Part shown: positions 51,594-60,340 of the stretch, piece after piece
Numbering within the stretch: the stretch's first letter is position 1
Layout: every line of letters starts with the position of its first letter
From: an uncultured Aquimarina sp.
Lineage (GTDB): Bacteria > Bacteroidota > Bacteroidia > Flavobacteriales > Flavobacteriaceae
Assembly (NCBI GenBank): GCA_947489685.1
Contig: CANLEM010000002.1
Coordinates: 930,001-994,000, forward strand
DNA length: 64,000 nt
Direction: 5' to 3'
The notes under the pieces: model-generated
Databases searched by the model: none
Told to the model about the DNA's origin: nothing
The model's input: the letters and a program-made list of their open reading frames with translations, nothing else
Program-made: the position numbers and the translations under genes

Positions 51594-53009
51594 ATGTCAT
51601 TTAATTCATTACCGTTTTTAGTATTCATTTTATTCTTTTTTCTTTTTTGGCCAATACTAAAGAAAAAAAAGAATATTAGGTATCTATATCTTGTGACAAG
51701 TTCATTCATATTTTATGGATGGTGGGATTGGCGATTTTTATTTTTAATAGTTTTTAGTGGGTTTATTGATTTTTTTGCTGCAAAACTTATAAATAATAAT
51801 AGAAAACAGGCAAAACTATTTTTAATACTTTCTTTACTAGTTAATTTACTTAGCTTAAGTGTTTTTAAGTATAGTGTATTCTTAGCGGAACAATTGGAAA
51901 ACATTTTCCAGTTAGTATCAATTTCAATTAAACTTAAAGAGAGACTCCCAGAATTCACATATATTTTACCTATAGGTATAAGTTTTTATACTTTTCAATC
52001 AATGAGCTATACAATAGATGTATATAAGAAGACCTTAAAGCCAACTAATAACGTATTACATTTTTTTGCATACTTAATAATGTTTCCTCAATTGGTAGCA
52101 GGACCAATTGTAAGAGCCAAAGATTTTTTAGAGCAACTTAATCAAAATAGAAAGATCTCAACATTTGAATTTTGGAATGCGATTAAATTAATCATAATTG
52201 GGTATTTTCAAAAAACTGTAATTGCTGATAACCTTGGCGTTTTTGTCGACAATGCTTTTGCTGGAGTTAATAACCAATCAGGTTTATATTGGTGGGTTGT
52301 AATGATATGCTTTGCGTTTCAAATTTATTTTGATTTTAGTGGTTATTCTCAAATTGCTAGAGGTTTGGCTAAGCTAATGGGGTATCACTTTAAGATGAAT
52401 TTTAATCATCCTTATCTAGCAGTATCATTAAAAGATTTTTGGAACCGTTGGCATATTTCACTTTCTACTTGGTTTCGAGATTATGTTTATATTCCTTTGG
52501 GAGGTTCAAAGAAAGGAAAGTTAAAATCACACATAAATATGTGGATGACTATGTTATTATCAGGTTTATGGCATGGCGCAAATATTAACTTTATTCTTTG
52601 GGGAGGTTTTCATGCTTTAGGGTTAAGTATGGAAAGAATCTTGGGTTCATCTTTTGCCAAGAGAAAGATAAGAATAAATGAATTTATTGCCGGGATATTG
52701 GTAACTATTTATGTTCTAATAGGGTGGGTGTTTTTTAGGTCAAGTTCTATAGAACAAATAGGGACCATAATAAATCAAATGTTTGATATAAATTTCAATT
52801 ATAACTTTATTAGAGAGAATCTTAATGCCTTCGTTTTTTTATTAATTGCATTTGTTATAGAAGGAGGTTATTATTTACAAAAACAAATAAATTGGTTAGA
52901 AAAATTTAATAAACTGAAGCATATAGAAGTATTGCAATATTCATTAATGATTTGCTCAATTGTATTTTTCAGAGGACCAGAACAAGAGTTTATTTATTTT
53001 CAATTTTAA
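51594..53009 (+). CDS. MBOAT family membrane-bound O-acyltransferase (471 aa)
   Basis: A multi-pass membrane protein of the AlgI/DltB/PatA kind that passes acyl (usually acetyl) groups across the inner membrane for polysaccharide O-acylation. Seen are FFLFWPILKKKKNIRYLYLV, YGWWDWRFL, YILPIGISFYTFQSMSYTIDVY, FDFSGYSQIARGLAKLMGY, FWNRWHISLSTWFRDYVYIPLGGS and the catalytic region LLSGLWHGANINFILWGG with its invariant His. The following gene encodes an SGNH-like protein that overlaps no other function, forming a two-gene acylation module placed inside the sugar cluster. Confidence 0.92.
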   Translation: MSFNSLPFLVFILFFFLFWPILKKKKNIRYLYLVTSSFIFYGWWDWRFLFLIVFSGFIDFFAAKLINNNRKQAKLFLILSLLVNLLSLSVFKYSVFLAEQLENIFQLVSISIKLKERLPEFTYILPIGISFYTFQSMSYTIDVYKKTLKPTNNVLHFFAYLIMFPQLVAGPIVRAKDFLEQLNQNRKISTFEFWNAIKLIIIGYFQKTVIADNLGVFVDNAFAGVNNQSGLYWWVVMICFAFQIYFDFSGYSQIARGLAKLMGYHFKMNFNHPYLAVSLKDFWNRWHISLSTWFRDYVYIPLGGSKKGKLKSHINMWMTMLLSGLWHGANINFILWGGFHALGLSMERILGSSFAKRKIRINEFIAGILVTIYVLIGWVFFRSSSIEQIGTIINQMFDINFNYNFIRENLNAFVFLLIAFVIEGGYYLQKQINWLEKFNKLKHIEVLQYSLMICSIVFFRGPEQEFIYFQF

Positions 53010-53011
53010 AG

Positions 53012-53923
53012 ATGAAAAAGCAATATTTAACTCGTTTTTTTTTATTGATGTTAGTGTCACTAATGTTTGTTTTTTTAATAGGTAAGTTTAGACCAAAACC
53101 CATAAGCTCAGTAGTTCAAAAGGAGAAATTTTGGTCAGACAAGGTACATTCTGGGAAAAGATACGATTTAATTTTTGAGGGTGATTCTCGTGTATATAGA
53201 GGAATTGACCCTAAATCGGTTTCTAAAGAATTAAATGGTATAGAAGTTTTAAATTTTGGTTATAGTTCAGGAGGTCATAATGATGTAATGTTTAATGAAG
53301 TTGAGAGTAGGTTAAAAGGAAAATCTAATCTTAAAATAATAGTTTTGGGGTTAACCCCTTATTCTTTGACTCCCAAAGCACAAACTAACAAGCATTATTT
53401 GCAAGAAAAAAATAGAGATTTAAAAGACATTTATAATCGAAGGTTTGTAAATCCTCTTTTTTCATTTTTCGATCCTATTAAACCTACAGATATTATTTAC
53501 TATAATGATACTGTACCTGGATATTATGAAAGATTTAAAAAAGATGGGTGGGTGGAATCTAAAAAAATTCCGTTTAACCCAAAAGCAGCATTGCCAGTTT
53601 ATGTTAAAGATTTTAAAGAGAATAAGGTTTCGGATGAGATTTTGAAAAATTTGTATAAACAAATAAAAACATGGACAGGCAAAGGGATAAAGGTCTATGC
53701 GTTTAGAGTACCGACTACGAATGAAATGGAAGCTCTCGAAAATGAATTGAGTGGATATCTAGAAAATGAAATAAAAGAAGACGTGGAGAATAGCGGAGGA
53801 AAATGGATCAATATAGAAGATAGTTATATTTCGTATGACGGAAGTCATTTAGAGAAAGAATCAGCGAAAGAATTTTCATCGTATTTAGGAAAATATATAT
53901 ATAAGGATATCTATGAAAAGTAA
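53012..53923 (+). CDS. SGNH-hydrolase-like membrane-anchored protein, partner of the MBOAT (303 aa)
   Basis: The start at 53012 (MKKQYLTRFF) directly follows the MBOAT stop; an in-frame ATG at 52952 would overlap that gene by 58 bases and add an unlikely N-terminus. One N-terminal helix (about residues 6-24) anchors it, with the rest in the periplasm. FEGDSRVYRGID (about residue 55) matches SGNH block I with its catalytic Ser, and YDGSHLEKESAKEFS (about residue 275) matches the Asp-His block V. A middle Gly or Asn block is less clear (NFGYSSGGHND). MBOAT partners such as AlgJ/AlgX, DltD and PatB have this arrangement and complete acetyl transfer in the periplasm. I recognise no closer named homologue. 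Confidence 0.72.
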   Translation: MKKQYLTRFFLLMLVSLMFVFLIGKFRPKPISSVVQKEKFWSDKVHSGKRYDLIFEGDSRVYRGIDPKSVSKELNGIEVLNFGYSSGGHNDVMFNEVESRLKGKSNLKIIVLGLTPYSLTPKAQTNKHYLQEKNRDLKDIYNRRFVNPLFSFFDPIKPTDIIYYNDTVPGYYERFKKDGWVESKKIPFNPKAALPVYVKDFKENKVSDEILKNLYKQIKTWTGKGIKVYAFRVPTTNEMEALENELSGYLENEIKEDVENSGGKWINIEDSYISYDGSHLEKESAKEFSSYLGKYIYKDIYEK

Positions 53924-55178
53924 ATTTTCTAGAAATATAATAACCTTAGTTACTGGGACTGCAATGGCGCAGGCAATCCCTTTGGCATTATCTCCTATTT
54001 TAACAAGATTATATACTCCAGATGATTTTGGAATATTAGCAACATATATGTCGCTTGCAGCAGTTGTCACTGTTATTGTTTCGTTAAAATATGATATAGC
54101 CATAATTATCCCAGAGAAAGATGAAGACTCTGCTAATATAACAGTATTATCTATTCTGATTGCTTTCATAATTAGTACTTTAATTTTTCTAGTGGTATTC
54201 TTTTTCAATTTGGAGTTGTCAAGTTTCTTAACGGATAACAAAGAAGATGCTCGCACATTATCAAATTGGTTATATTTTATTCCGGCTTCTGTGTTATTTA
54301 TGGGTGTTTTTAATGCCATGAGCTTTTGGTTTAATAGAAAAACACTTTATAAAAGAATGGCAGCCAGTAAAGTAATAAATACAACGGGAATGACTGGTGT
54401 GCAAATAGGATCAGGTGCCCTAGGCTTTACCCCCATAGGTTTATTATTAGGTTTTATTTCAGGAAGGATTTTTTCTGTTCTTTACTTAATTTATAAGTTT
54501 AAGCGAGACAAGGATTCAGTATTTTCCAAAATAACTAAATCTGGTATGTTGGCTTTGATGAAACGATATAAAAGATTTCCATATTTTACCTTACCAGCAG
54601 AGTTCATTAACGTAGTTTCAAATCAATTGCCAATATTTGTAATTGGAAAATATTTTGGTGGTGGGATTTTAGGAAATTACTCATTGATGGAACGAGTGCT
54701 AAACGCCCCAATAAGTCTTTTAGGAAGATCCGTATTAGATGTATTTAAACAAAGAGCAAGTGAAGATTATGCCAGAGATGGAAATTGCAAGGATATTTTT
54801 GTGAAAACATTTAAAACCCTTGTCTTGCTTTCTATTATTCCAACGATTTTATTGTTTTTCATATCTCCATTTATATTTGGAATTATATTTGGTAAGGAAT
54901 GGATTATGGCGGGTGAATTTGCCCAGATATTTTCAATACTTTTCTTTTTTAAATTTACAGCAAGTCCTTTAAGTTATATGTTTAATATTGCAGAAAAACA
55001 ACATTATGATATGTTTTGGCAAATAGGATTGCTTACTTTTGCCGTAATTTCTTTTACTATAGGAATTTATTATAATGATATTAAAATTGCATTAATTTCT
55101 TTTGTAACATCATACTCACTATTATATATATTAAATATATATATGTCATATTCTTTTGCAAAAGGAAATAAAAGATAA
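53913..55178 (+). CDS. wzx: Wzx-type oligosaccharide flippase (421 aa)
   Basis: A multi-pass inner-membrane protein of the MOP superfamily expected to flip the lipid-linked repeat unit to the periplasm. The N-terminus is typical: IITLVTGTAMAQAIPLALSPILTRLYTPDDFGILATYMS. Around a dozen hydrophobic segments run through the protein, with PYFTLPAEFINVVSNQLPIFVIGKYFGGGILGNYS-like central features. It overlaps the SGNH gene by 11 bases and precedes hisH by 4 bases. Specificity cannot be read from sequence. Confidence 0.9.
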   Translation: MKSKFSRNIITLVTGTAMAQAIPLALSPILTRLYTPDDFGILATYMSLAAVVTVIVSLKYDIAIIIPEKDEDSANITVLSILIAFIISTLIFLVVFFFNLELSSFLTDNKEDARTLSNWLYFIPASVLFMGVFNAMSFWFNRKTLYKRMAASKVINTTGMTGVQIGSGALGFTPIGLLLGFISGRIFSVLYLIYKFKRDKDSVFSKITKSGMLALMKRYKRFPYFTLPAEFINVVSNQLPIFVIGKYFGGGILGNYSLMERVLNAPISLLGRSVLDVFKQRASEDYARDGNCKDIFVKTFKTLVLLSIIPTILLFFISPFIFGIIFGKEWIMAGEFAQIFSILFFFKFTASPLSYMFNIAEKQHYDMFWQIGLLTFAVISFTIGIYYNDIKIALISFVTSYSLLYILNIYMSYSFAKGNKR

Positions 55179-55182
55179 ATAA

Positions 55183-55791
55183 ATGATAACAATAGTAGAT
55201 TATAAAGTTGGGAATTTAGGCTCTATTCAAAATATGCTGAAGAAAATAGGAACGAAATCTGAAATCACCTCAGATCCTGATAAAATAAAGTCAGCTACCA
55301 AAGTTATTTTACCAGGTGTTGGAGCATATGACTCGGGAGTAAAGAGCCTTAAAAAATATGATCTTTGGGACGTTCTAAATGAAAAAGTATTAGTCGAAAA
55401 AATTCCAATTCTTGGAATATGCTTGGGATCTCAATTGCTTTGTAAAGGTAGTGAAGAAGGAGAGTTGAAAGGATTTGGATGGATTAATGCTGAGGTGAAA
55501 AAATTTGATTTTAAAGATAAAACGTTTAAAGTTCCTCACATAGGATGGAATTATACAAATCTACAAAGACAGAGTAAATTATTTAAAGATATGTATGATG
55601 AACCTAAGTTTTACTTTGTGCATTCATTTTATATGGATGTGGATGACGATTCTGGATTAGCCGAGACAACGTATAGCTTTGGATTCGATTCTATTGTGGA
55701 AAAAGAAAATATAATTGGGGTACAATTTCACCCAGAGAAAAGCCATAAGTTTGGCATGAAACTATTAGAGAATTTTGTCCGAGAATATTAA
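55183..55791 (+). CDS. hisH: HisH-type glutamine amidotransferase subunit for sugar amidation (202 aa)
   Basis: A class-I glutaminase that releases ammonia from glutamine. The triad is intact: Cys80 in ILGICLGSQLL, and His183 and Glu185 in VQFHPEKSHKFG. The start ITIVDYKVGNLGSIQNMLKKIG is the HisH signature. It sits with a HisF-like gene (2 bases on) and a WbpG-like gene in a polysaccharide locus with no other histidine gene nearby. That indicates the HisH2/HisF2/WbpG sugar amidation system rather than histidine synthesis. Confidence 0.9.
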   Translation: MITIVDYKVGNLGSIQNMLKKIGTKSEITSDPDKIKSATKVILPGVGAYDSGVKSLKKYDLWDVLNEKVLVEKIPILGICLGSQLLCKGSEEGELKGFGWINAEVKKFDFKDKTFKVPHIGWNYTNLQRQSKLFKDMYDEPKFYFVHSFYMDVDDDSGLAETTYSFGFDSIVEKENIIGVQFHPEKSHKFGMKLLENFVREY

Positions 55792-55793
55792 TT

Positions 55794-56558
55794 ATGGCAC
55801 TTAAAAGAATAATTCCCTGTTTGTTGTTGCGAGATAATGGACTGGTAAAAACAATTAAATTTAAAAACTCGACATACATCGGAGACCCCATTAATGCTGT
55901 AAAAATATTTAATGAAAAGGAGGTTGATGAACTTGTGTTTCTCGATATCGATGCAACAAAAGATAAAAAAGAACCTCCCTATGAGTTAATTCAAGATATA
56001 GCGACTGAATGTTTTATGCCATTCTGTTATGGGGGAGGAATAAAAACTATTGACCAAATCAGAAGGCTTATAGCTTCTGGAGCAGAAAAAGTAGCTATAA
56101 ATTCGGCAGCATTTTATAACCCACAATTTATTACCGAGGCCGCAAGTGTTTTTGGTAGTTCGACCATAGTAGTTTCTATTGATTATAAAAAGAACCTGTT
56201 CGGAAAACAAATGGTTTATGTAAATGGAGGGAAAAAAAGCACAAAAAAGGACCCGGTAAGTTATGCTATTGAAATGGAAAAACTTGGAGCTGGTGAGTTG
56301 TTTTTAAATGCTATTGAAAATGATGGAATGATGAATGGATATGATATTGAAATGATAAAAAATATTTCTGAAGCAGTTTCTATACCTGTTGTTGCATGTG
56401 GTGGTGCAGGCGAACTCAAGCATTTTAAAGAAGCGTTTCATGAGGGAAAAGCATCTGCAGCCGCAGCCGGAAGTTTATTTGTCTTTCAAGGAAAGAAAAG
56501 AGGAGTCTTAATTTCATATCCGGATCCTTCAGAAATAAAAGAAATCATTAACAACTAA
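55794..56558 (+). CDS. hisF: HisF-like ammonia-channel subunit for sugar amidation (254 aa)
   Basis: A (beta/alpha)8-barrel protein of the HisF family (KRIIPCLLLRDNGLVKTIKF; YGGGIKTIDQIRRLI; GAEKVAINS; VVACGGAGELKHF). By position-for-position alignment with the N-terminus of HisF, the catalytic Asp11 of the histidine enzyme is Leu here (PCLLL instead of PCLDV), while the second acidic position (VVSIDYKKN) is kept. Loss of Asp11 argues against imidazole-glycerol-phosphate cyclisation and fits a role as ammonia conduit between HisH and the WbpG-type enzyme. The gene is coupled to hisH. Confidence 0.88.
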   Translation: MALKRIIPCLLLRDNGLVKTIKFKNSTYIGDPINAVKIFNEKEVDELVFLDIDATKDKKEPPYELIQDIATECFMPFCYGGGIKTIDQIRRLIASGAEKVAINSAAFYNPQFITEAASVFGSSTIVVSIDYKKNLFGKQMVYVNGGKKSTKKDPVSYAIEMEKLGAGELFLNAIENDGMMNGYDIEMIKNISEAVSIPVVACGGAGELKHFKEAFHEGKASAAAAGSLFVFQGKKRGVLISYPDPSEIKEIINN

Positions 56559-56658
56559 GAAAATAAAAATGAATCAAGGTCTTGTTGTAAAGCCTGTTGG
56601 AGAAAACACAACTATTTCATAATACCACAGAAGACCATATAAACCAATTTAAAGACGT

Positions 56659-57774
56659 ATGAAAGAAAGAGAATATCAAATCTGTAATCGATGTATTATG
56701 GATACCACAGATCCTGAAATCGTTTTTGATCAAGTAGGAAACTGTAATCATTGTAATGAGGCTATTGAAAGAGCAAATGGCTTGTGGTTTCCAAATAAGG
56801 AAGGCGAACAAAAACTTGTAGCCATTGCCGAAAAAATAAAAAACACACAAAAGAATAAAGAGTACGATTGTATTATTGGATTGAGTGGTGGTGTTGATAG
56901 CTCTTATCTGGCCTATAGGGTGGTTCAATTAGGTCTAAGACCTTTAGTAGTCCATATTGATTGTGGTTGGAACTCTGAATTAGCGGTTAAAAATGTAGAA
57001 AATATTGTAAAAAAACTAGGTCTTGATTTACATACTCATGTGGTGGATTGGCAAGAAATGAAAGATTTACAATTAGCGTATTTTAAAGCTAATGTTGCCA
57101 ATCAAGATGTGCCTCAAGATCACGCCATATTTTCTGCATTATATGGTTATGCTGTTAAAAACAATATTGAATACGTTTTTAGTGGAGGAAATTTTGCAAC
57201 AGAATCTATTTTACCAAAGTCATGGGGTTACAATGCGCTGGACTATAAAAGCTTGAAATCAATTCATAAAACCTTTGGAGCGAGAAAGCTTAAAAAATAT
57301 CCGTATGTTACCTTTTTCAGAAGATATGTATATTTTCCTTTTATCCGAAAAATGAAGATTGTAAAGGCTTTGAATATGATGCCTTATGATAAAGATGAAG
57401 CCATCGAAATGATGAAGAAAGAGTTGGATTGGCAATATTACGGCGGAAAACATCACGAATCTCGTTTTACCAAGTTTTTTCAGGCATATTACCTACCTCA
57501 TAAGTTTGGATACGATAAGCGTAGAGCACATATATCCAGTATGATCGTTTCTAAACAAATTACCAGAGAAAAAGCTCTAGAAGAAATGAAGCAAGAAGTA
57601 TATCCAGACAACTCGCATATTGAAGATATGGAGTATGTGGCAAAAAAGCTTGGGGTTTCATTTGAAGAGTTTCAGAAAATTATTGATATGCCTAATAAAA
57701 CCTATCGGGATTATCCAAATAATGAAAAACTATTTCAATTTGGTTTTAAAATAAGGGATAAGTTTTTTAGTTAA
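56659..57774 (+). CDS. wbpG: WbpG-type N-acetyl sugar amidotransferase (371 aa)
   Basis: An ATP-PPi-loop enzyme that activates the acetamido group of a sugar and replaces its oxygen with ammonia from HisH/HisF to form an acetamidino group. It has an N-terminal four-Cys zinc site (CNRCIMDTTDP and CNHCNEA), the PP-loop IIGLSGGVDSSYLAYR (about residues 73-88), HIDCGWNSELAVKN and FSGGNFATESILP. The C-terminal half (KFFQAYYLPHKFGYDKRRAH) is typical of the family. In Pseudomonas aeruginosa O5 WbpG acts on 2,3-diacetamido mannuronic acid, and WbpB/E/D/I-type genes are present here. The 100 bases upstream hold only a 17-codon ORF that I do not believe is real. Confidence 0.9.
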   Translation: MKEREYQICNRCIMDTTDPEIVFDQVGNCNHCNEAIERANGLWFPNKEGEQKLVAIAEKIKNTQKNKEYDCIIGLSGGVDSSYLAYRVVQLGLRPLVVHIDCGWNSELAVKNVENIVKKLGLDLHTHVVDWQEMKDLQLAYFKANVANQDVPQDHAIFSALYGYAVKNNIEYVFSGGNFATESILPKSWGYNALDYKSLKSIHKTFGARKLKKYPYVTFFRRYVYFPFIRKMKIVKALNMMPYDKDEAIEMMKKELDWQYYGGKHHESRFTKFFQAYYLPHKFGYDKRRAHISSMIVSKQITREKALEEMKQEVYPDNSHIEDMEYVAKKLGVSFEEFQKIIDMPNKTYRDYPNNEKLFQFGFKIRDKFFS

Positions 57775-57799
57775 AAAAACACTAATAATAATTCTTTAA

Positions 57800-59044
57800 A
57801 TGAGTTTTTTTAAAAAAATAGAATTAAATAGTTTATTTGCTCTTTTTGCTTTTTTAATGCCAATTCATGAAAAAGCTTCGACTATATTAATTTTTGTTTG
57901 CCTTTTAGTTCTAATTATAGAAATAGCAAAGAAGAAAGTATATATAGAATGGAGAAAAGAGTTATTGATTTTACCGATTTTATATGTTTTATATGTGGGA
58001 ATCTCTGCATTATTATCAGACAAAATAGAGTTTAAATGGTTTGAACAGAAAGCATCACTTTTAATCTTTCCATTTTTGTTTTCGACATCGTATAAATTCG
58101 ATTATAAAAAAATTCTAAAAGCGTTTGTATATGGCTGTTTGATTGCCTACATCATTTGTGTAGTCTTTGCTATTAAGAATTCATTGATTATTGAATCAGG
58201 AAACATTGTTTTTAACCCTTTGTTAAATGAAAGTCGTGGTTTTGGGTTCTTTAAGTCTATGGTATATGAAGGGAATTATTTTTTTGGAACACATTTTTCG
58301 TTATTAATTCAAATATCTTACTTTGCTTTATACCTTACTTTTGGATTGATAGTTTTGCTTTTTTATTTGGAAGATTTTAAAGGAAAAAAAATCATTATAT
58401 CAATTCTAATACTTGGCGTTCTGCAAACGATTAGTCTTGCCGGAATATTAAATTTAATTATCCTGTTTTTTTTGCTGCTGAGATATAAGGTTAAATCCTT
58501 AAAAAAAAGGTCGATATACGGTTTTGGGTTTTTGCTTATCGTAATTCTCAGCGCAGTTTATCACCCTAGAATCAGTATAAGCATCAAAAGCTTTTATGAA
58601 ACAACAGTACAAGGCGAGAATTCTGTTGATTTTCCGAAACTGCCTAGATTATCCGTCTGGGAAGGTGCTTTAAAGGTTATTAAAGAACATCAATTTGGTT
58701 TAGGTATTCCGAAAGCACAGGAAGAACTAAATAAGATGTATGATGAAATTGGATTTAAAAGGAATAATAATAAGGTTTTGAATGCTCATAATCAATATTT
58801 TCAAATTGTGTTAGAATGTGGTTTGCTAGGGCTGGGCGTTTTGTTGTATTTGTTCTATTTACTTTACAATAAAACCAAAAATTTAGTAGATAAAGAAAAA
58901 ATAATTATTCATTCTTTCTTATTGCTCATTATCATCAACTTTTTGTTCGAAAGTATGCTTAATAGATATATCGGAGTTTCTTTTTTTGTGTTTTTCACAT
59001 ACCTATTCTTTAACTTAAAAAGAACCAAACTAGGTCAAATATGA
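57800..59044 (+). CDS. O-antigen ligase/polymerase family membrane protein (414 aa)
   Basis: A multi-pass inner-membrane protein with about ten hydrophobic helices and one large periplasmic loop. The loop contains PRLSVWEGALKVIKEHQFGLGIP and, before the next helix, NAHNQYFQIVLECGLLGLGVLLYL, which is the Wzy_C (ligase/polymerase) signature. It overlaps the next membrane-protein gene by 4 bases. It could be the repeat-unit polymerase or a WaaL-like ligase; the tight cluster position favours polymerase, but the next gene is also a candidate. Confidence 0.75.
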   Translation: MSFFKKIELNSLFALFAFLMPIHEKASTILIFVCLLVLIIEIAKKKVYIEWRKELLILPILYVLYVGISALLSDKIEFKWFEQKASLLIFPFLFSTSYKFDYKKILKAFVYGCLIAYIICVVFAIKNSLIIESGNIVFNPLLNESRGFGFFKSMVYEGNYFFGTHFSLLIQISYFALYLTFGLIVLLFYLEDFKGKKIIISILILGVLQTISLAGILNLIILFFLLLRYKVKSLKKRSIYGFGFLLIVILSAVYHPRISISIKSFYETTVQGENSVDFPKLPRLSVWEGALKVIKEHQFGLGIPKAQEELNKMYDEIGFKRNNNKVLNAHNQYFQIVLECGLLGLGVLLYLFYLLYNKTKNLVDKEKIIIHSFLLLIIINFLFESMLNRYIGVSFFVFFTYLFFNLKRTKLGQI

Positions 59045-60321
59045 CGATAAAGATAAACTCATATAAATTTAAGATTATAATAAGCCTTTTGCTATATGTT
59101 GTTTTATTTGCAATACTTCATTTTAGCTATATTATCTATGGGGATTCATATAATGCTCTTGCTGATAATACAAATAGTGTTTTCGAATTTTTACCGATTA
59201 GATTTATATGCGTTTTTTTATTAGTGTTACTTAATATCATAGTTGTCAATTTGTTAAGAATGAATACATTTTTGTATTCAATTTTAAACTTGATATTGAT
59301 TTTTTTTGTGATACCCGGTGGATTGTTTTATGCTTCCAACGCCATAGTTCCCATAGATTTATTTATGTATACTAATATTTTGTTATGGTTTATTTATTTT
59401 TTCTCTTTAATCAACTGGAACTTTGAAAACCCCGTTCTAGATAAAAATCAAACCACAAAGGTTCTTCTTGCGATCACTATTGTTGGATTAATTCCATTTT
59501 TATATGTCTACTATCCGTATATAAACCTAAAGAATTTATTATTGATAGACGTATATAAGACAAGAACCCTAGTTACCGACAACATTAATAATTTGTACAC
59601 TGGATATACGTATTCTTGGTATGGAAAAATTATTTTACCGATAATTATGGTTTTCTCCCTTTTTTATAAGAATAGATTTGCGCTATTAATAGGGTTTGTA
59701 CTATTAATGTTTTTGTATTTATGTGGGTCTCATAAGATAGTATTTTTAGGAACTTTCACGGTTTTGGTTTTTTACAAATATGATTACCTAAAAAAAACGT
59801 ACTTGTTAATCAAACTTCTTGTGTTACTTACGATTACGACTTGGGGGTTAGATTATTTTTTTAATTATGATTATGGATGGACTATTACTATGAATAGAAT
59901 ATTCATGTTAAACCCATTATTAGATTTTGGCTTTTATGATTTTTTTTATGATAAGCCAATATATTGGTCCGATTCATTTATGTCAAGGTGGGTATCATAC
60001 CCATACGAACTAACACCATCGCATACCATTGGCAAAGAGTATTTGAGTAAACCTCATGTAAATGCTAACACAGGAATTATTGCAAATGGTTTTAAAAATG
60101 CCGGTGTGTTGGGTGCATTTATAAACATTATAATAGTATCAATATATATTAGTTTACTGAACTTTTTTAAAATAAGCCCAAAGTTTTTCGGACTGTTTAT
60201 TTTATTAATATTTACATTTACAAATGCTTCATTATCAGGATCTGTCTTGACCCACGGATTATTGATTTTATTTATTATGAGCATGTTTGTATTAAGAAAC
60301 ACAAAACATACATTAACTTAA
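59041..60321 (+). CDS. Putative Wzy-like polysaccharide polymerase (426 aa, multi-pass membrane protein)
   Basis: An integral membrane protein with around eleven hydrophobic segments and an aromatic-rich periplasmic loop (YDFFYDKPIYWSDSFMS; SHTIGKEYLSKP), then HVNANTGIIANGFKNAGVLGAF before the last helices. The pattern of a loop followed by N...I..GF...G..G resembles O-antigen polymerases of the oligosaccharide repeat-unit polymerase type. The gene overlaps the preceding one by 4 bases and precedes the GT4 gene. Such proteins have low sequence conservation, so the call rests on topology and context. Confidence 0.55.
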   Translation: MTIKINSYKFKIIISLLLYVVLFAILHFSYIIYGDSYNALADNTNSVFEFLPIRFICVFLLVLLNIIVVNLLRMNTFLYSILNLILIFFVIPGGLFYASNAIVPIDLFMYTNILLWFIYFFSLINWNFENPVLDKNQTTKVLLAITIVGLIPFLYVYYPYINLKNLLLIDVYKTRTLVTDNINNLYTGYTYSWYGKIILPIIMVFSLFYKNRFALLIGFVLLMFLYLCGSHKIVFLGTFTVLVFYKYDYLKKTYLLIKLLVLLTITTWGLDYFFNYDYGWTITMNRIFMLNPLLDFGFYDFFYDKPIYWSDSFMSRWVSYPYELTPSHTIGKEYLSKPHVNANTGIIANGFKNAGVLGAFINIIIVSIYISLLNFFKISPKFFGLFILLIFTFTNASLSGSVLTHGLLILFIMSMFVLRNTKHTLT

Positions 60322-60340
60322 AGAACAGTTATTTTTTGCT

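Noticed and set aside
52952..53011. Upstream start for the SGNH-like protein
   Set aside because: It would overlap the end of the MBOAT gene; the ATG at 53012 gives a normal membrane-anchor N-terminus right after the MBOAT stop.
55183..56558. Histidine-biosynthesis operon fragment
   Set aside because: HisH and HisF types occur alone next to a WbpG-type gene inside a polysaccharide cluster, and the HisF-like protein lacks Asp11.
56569..56622. Small open frame of 17 codons between hisF and wbpG types
   Set aside because: Too short, no recognisable motif, and the region reads as an ordinary spacer.
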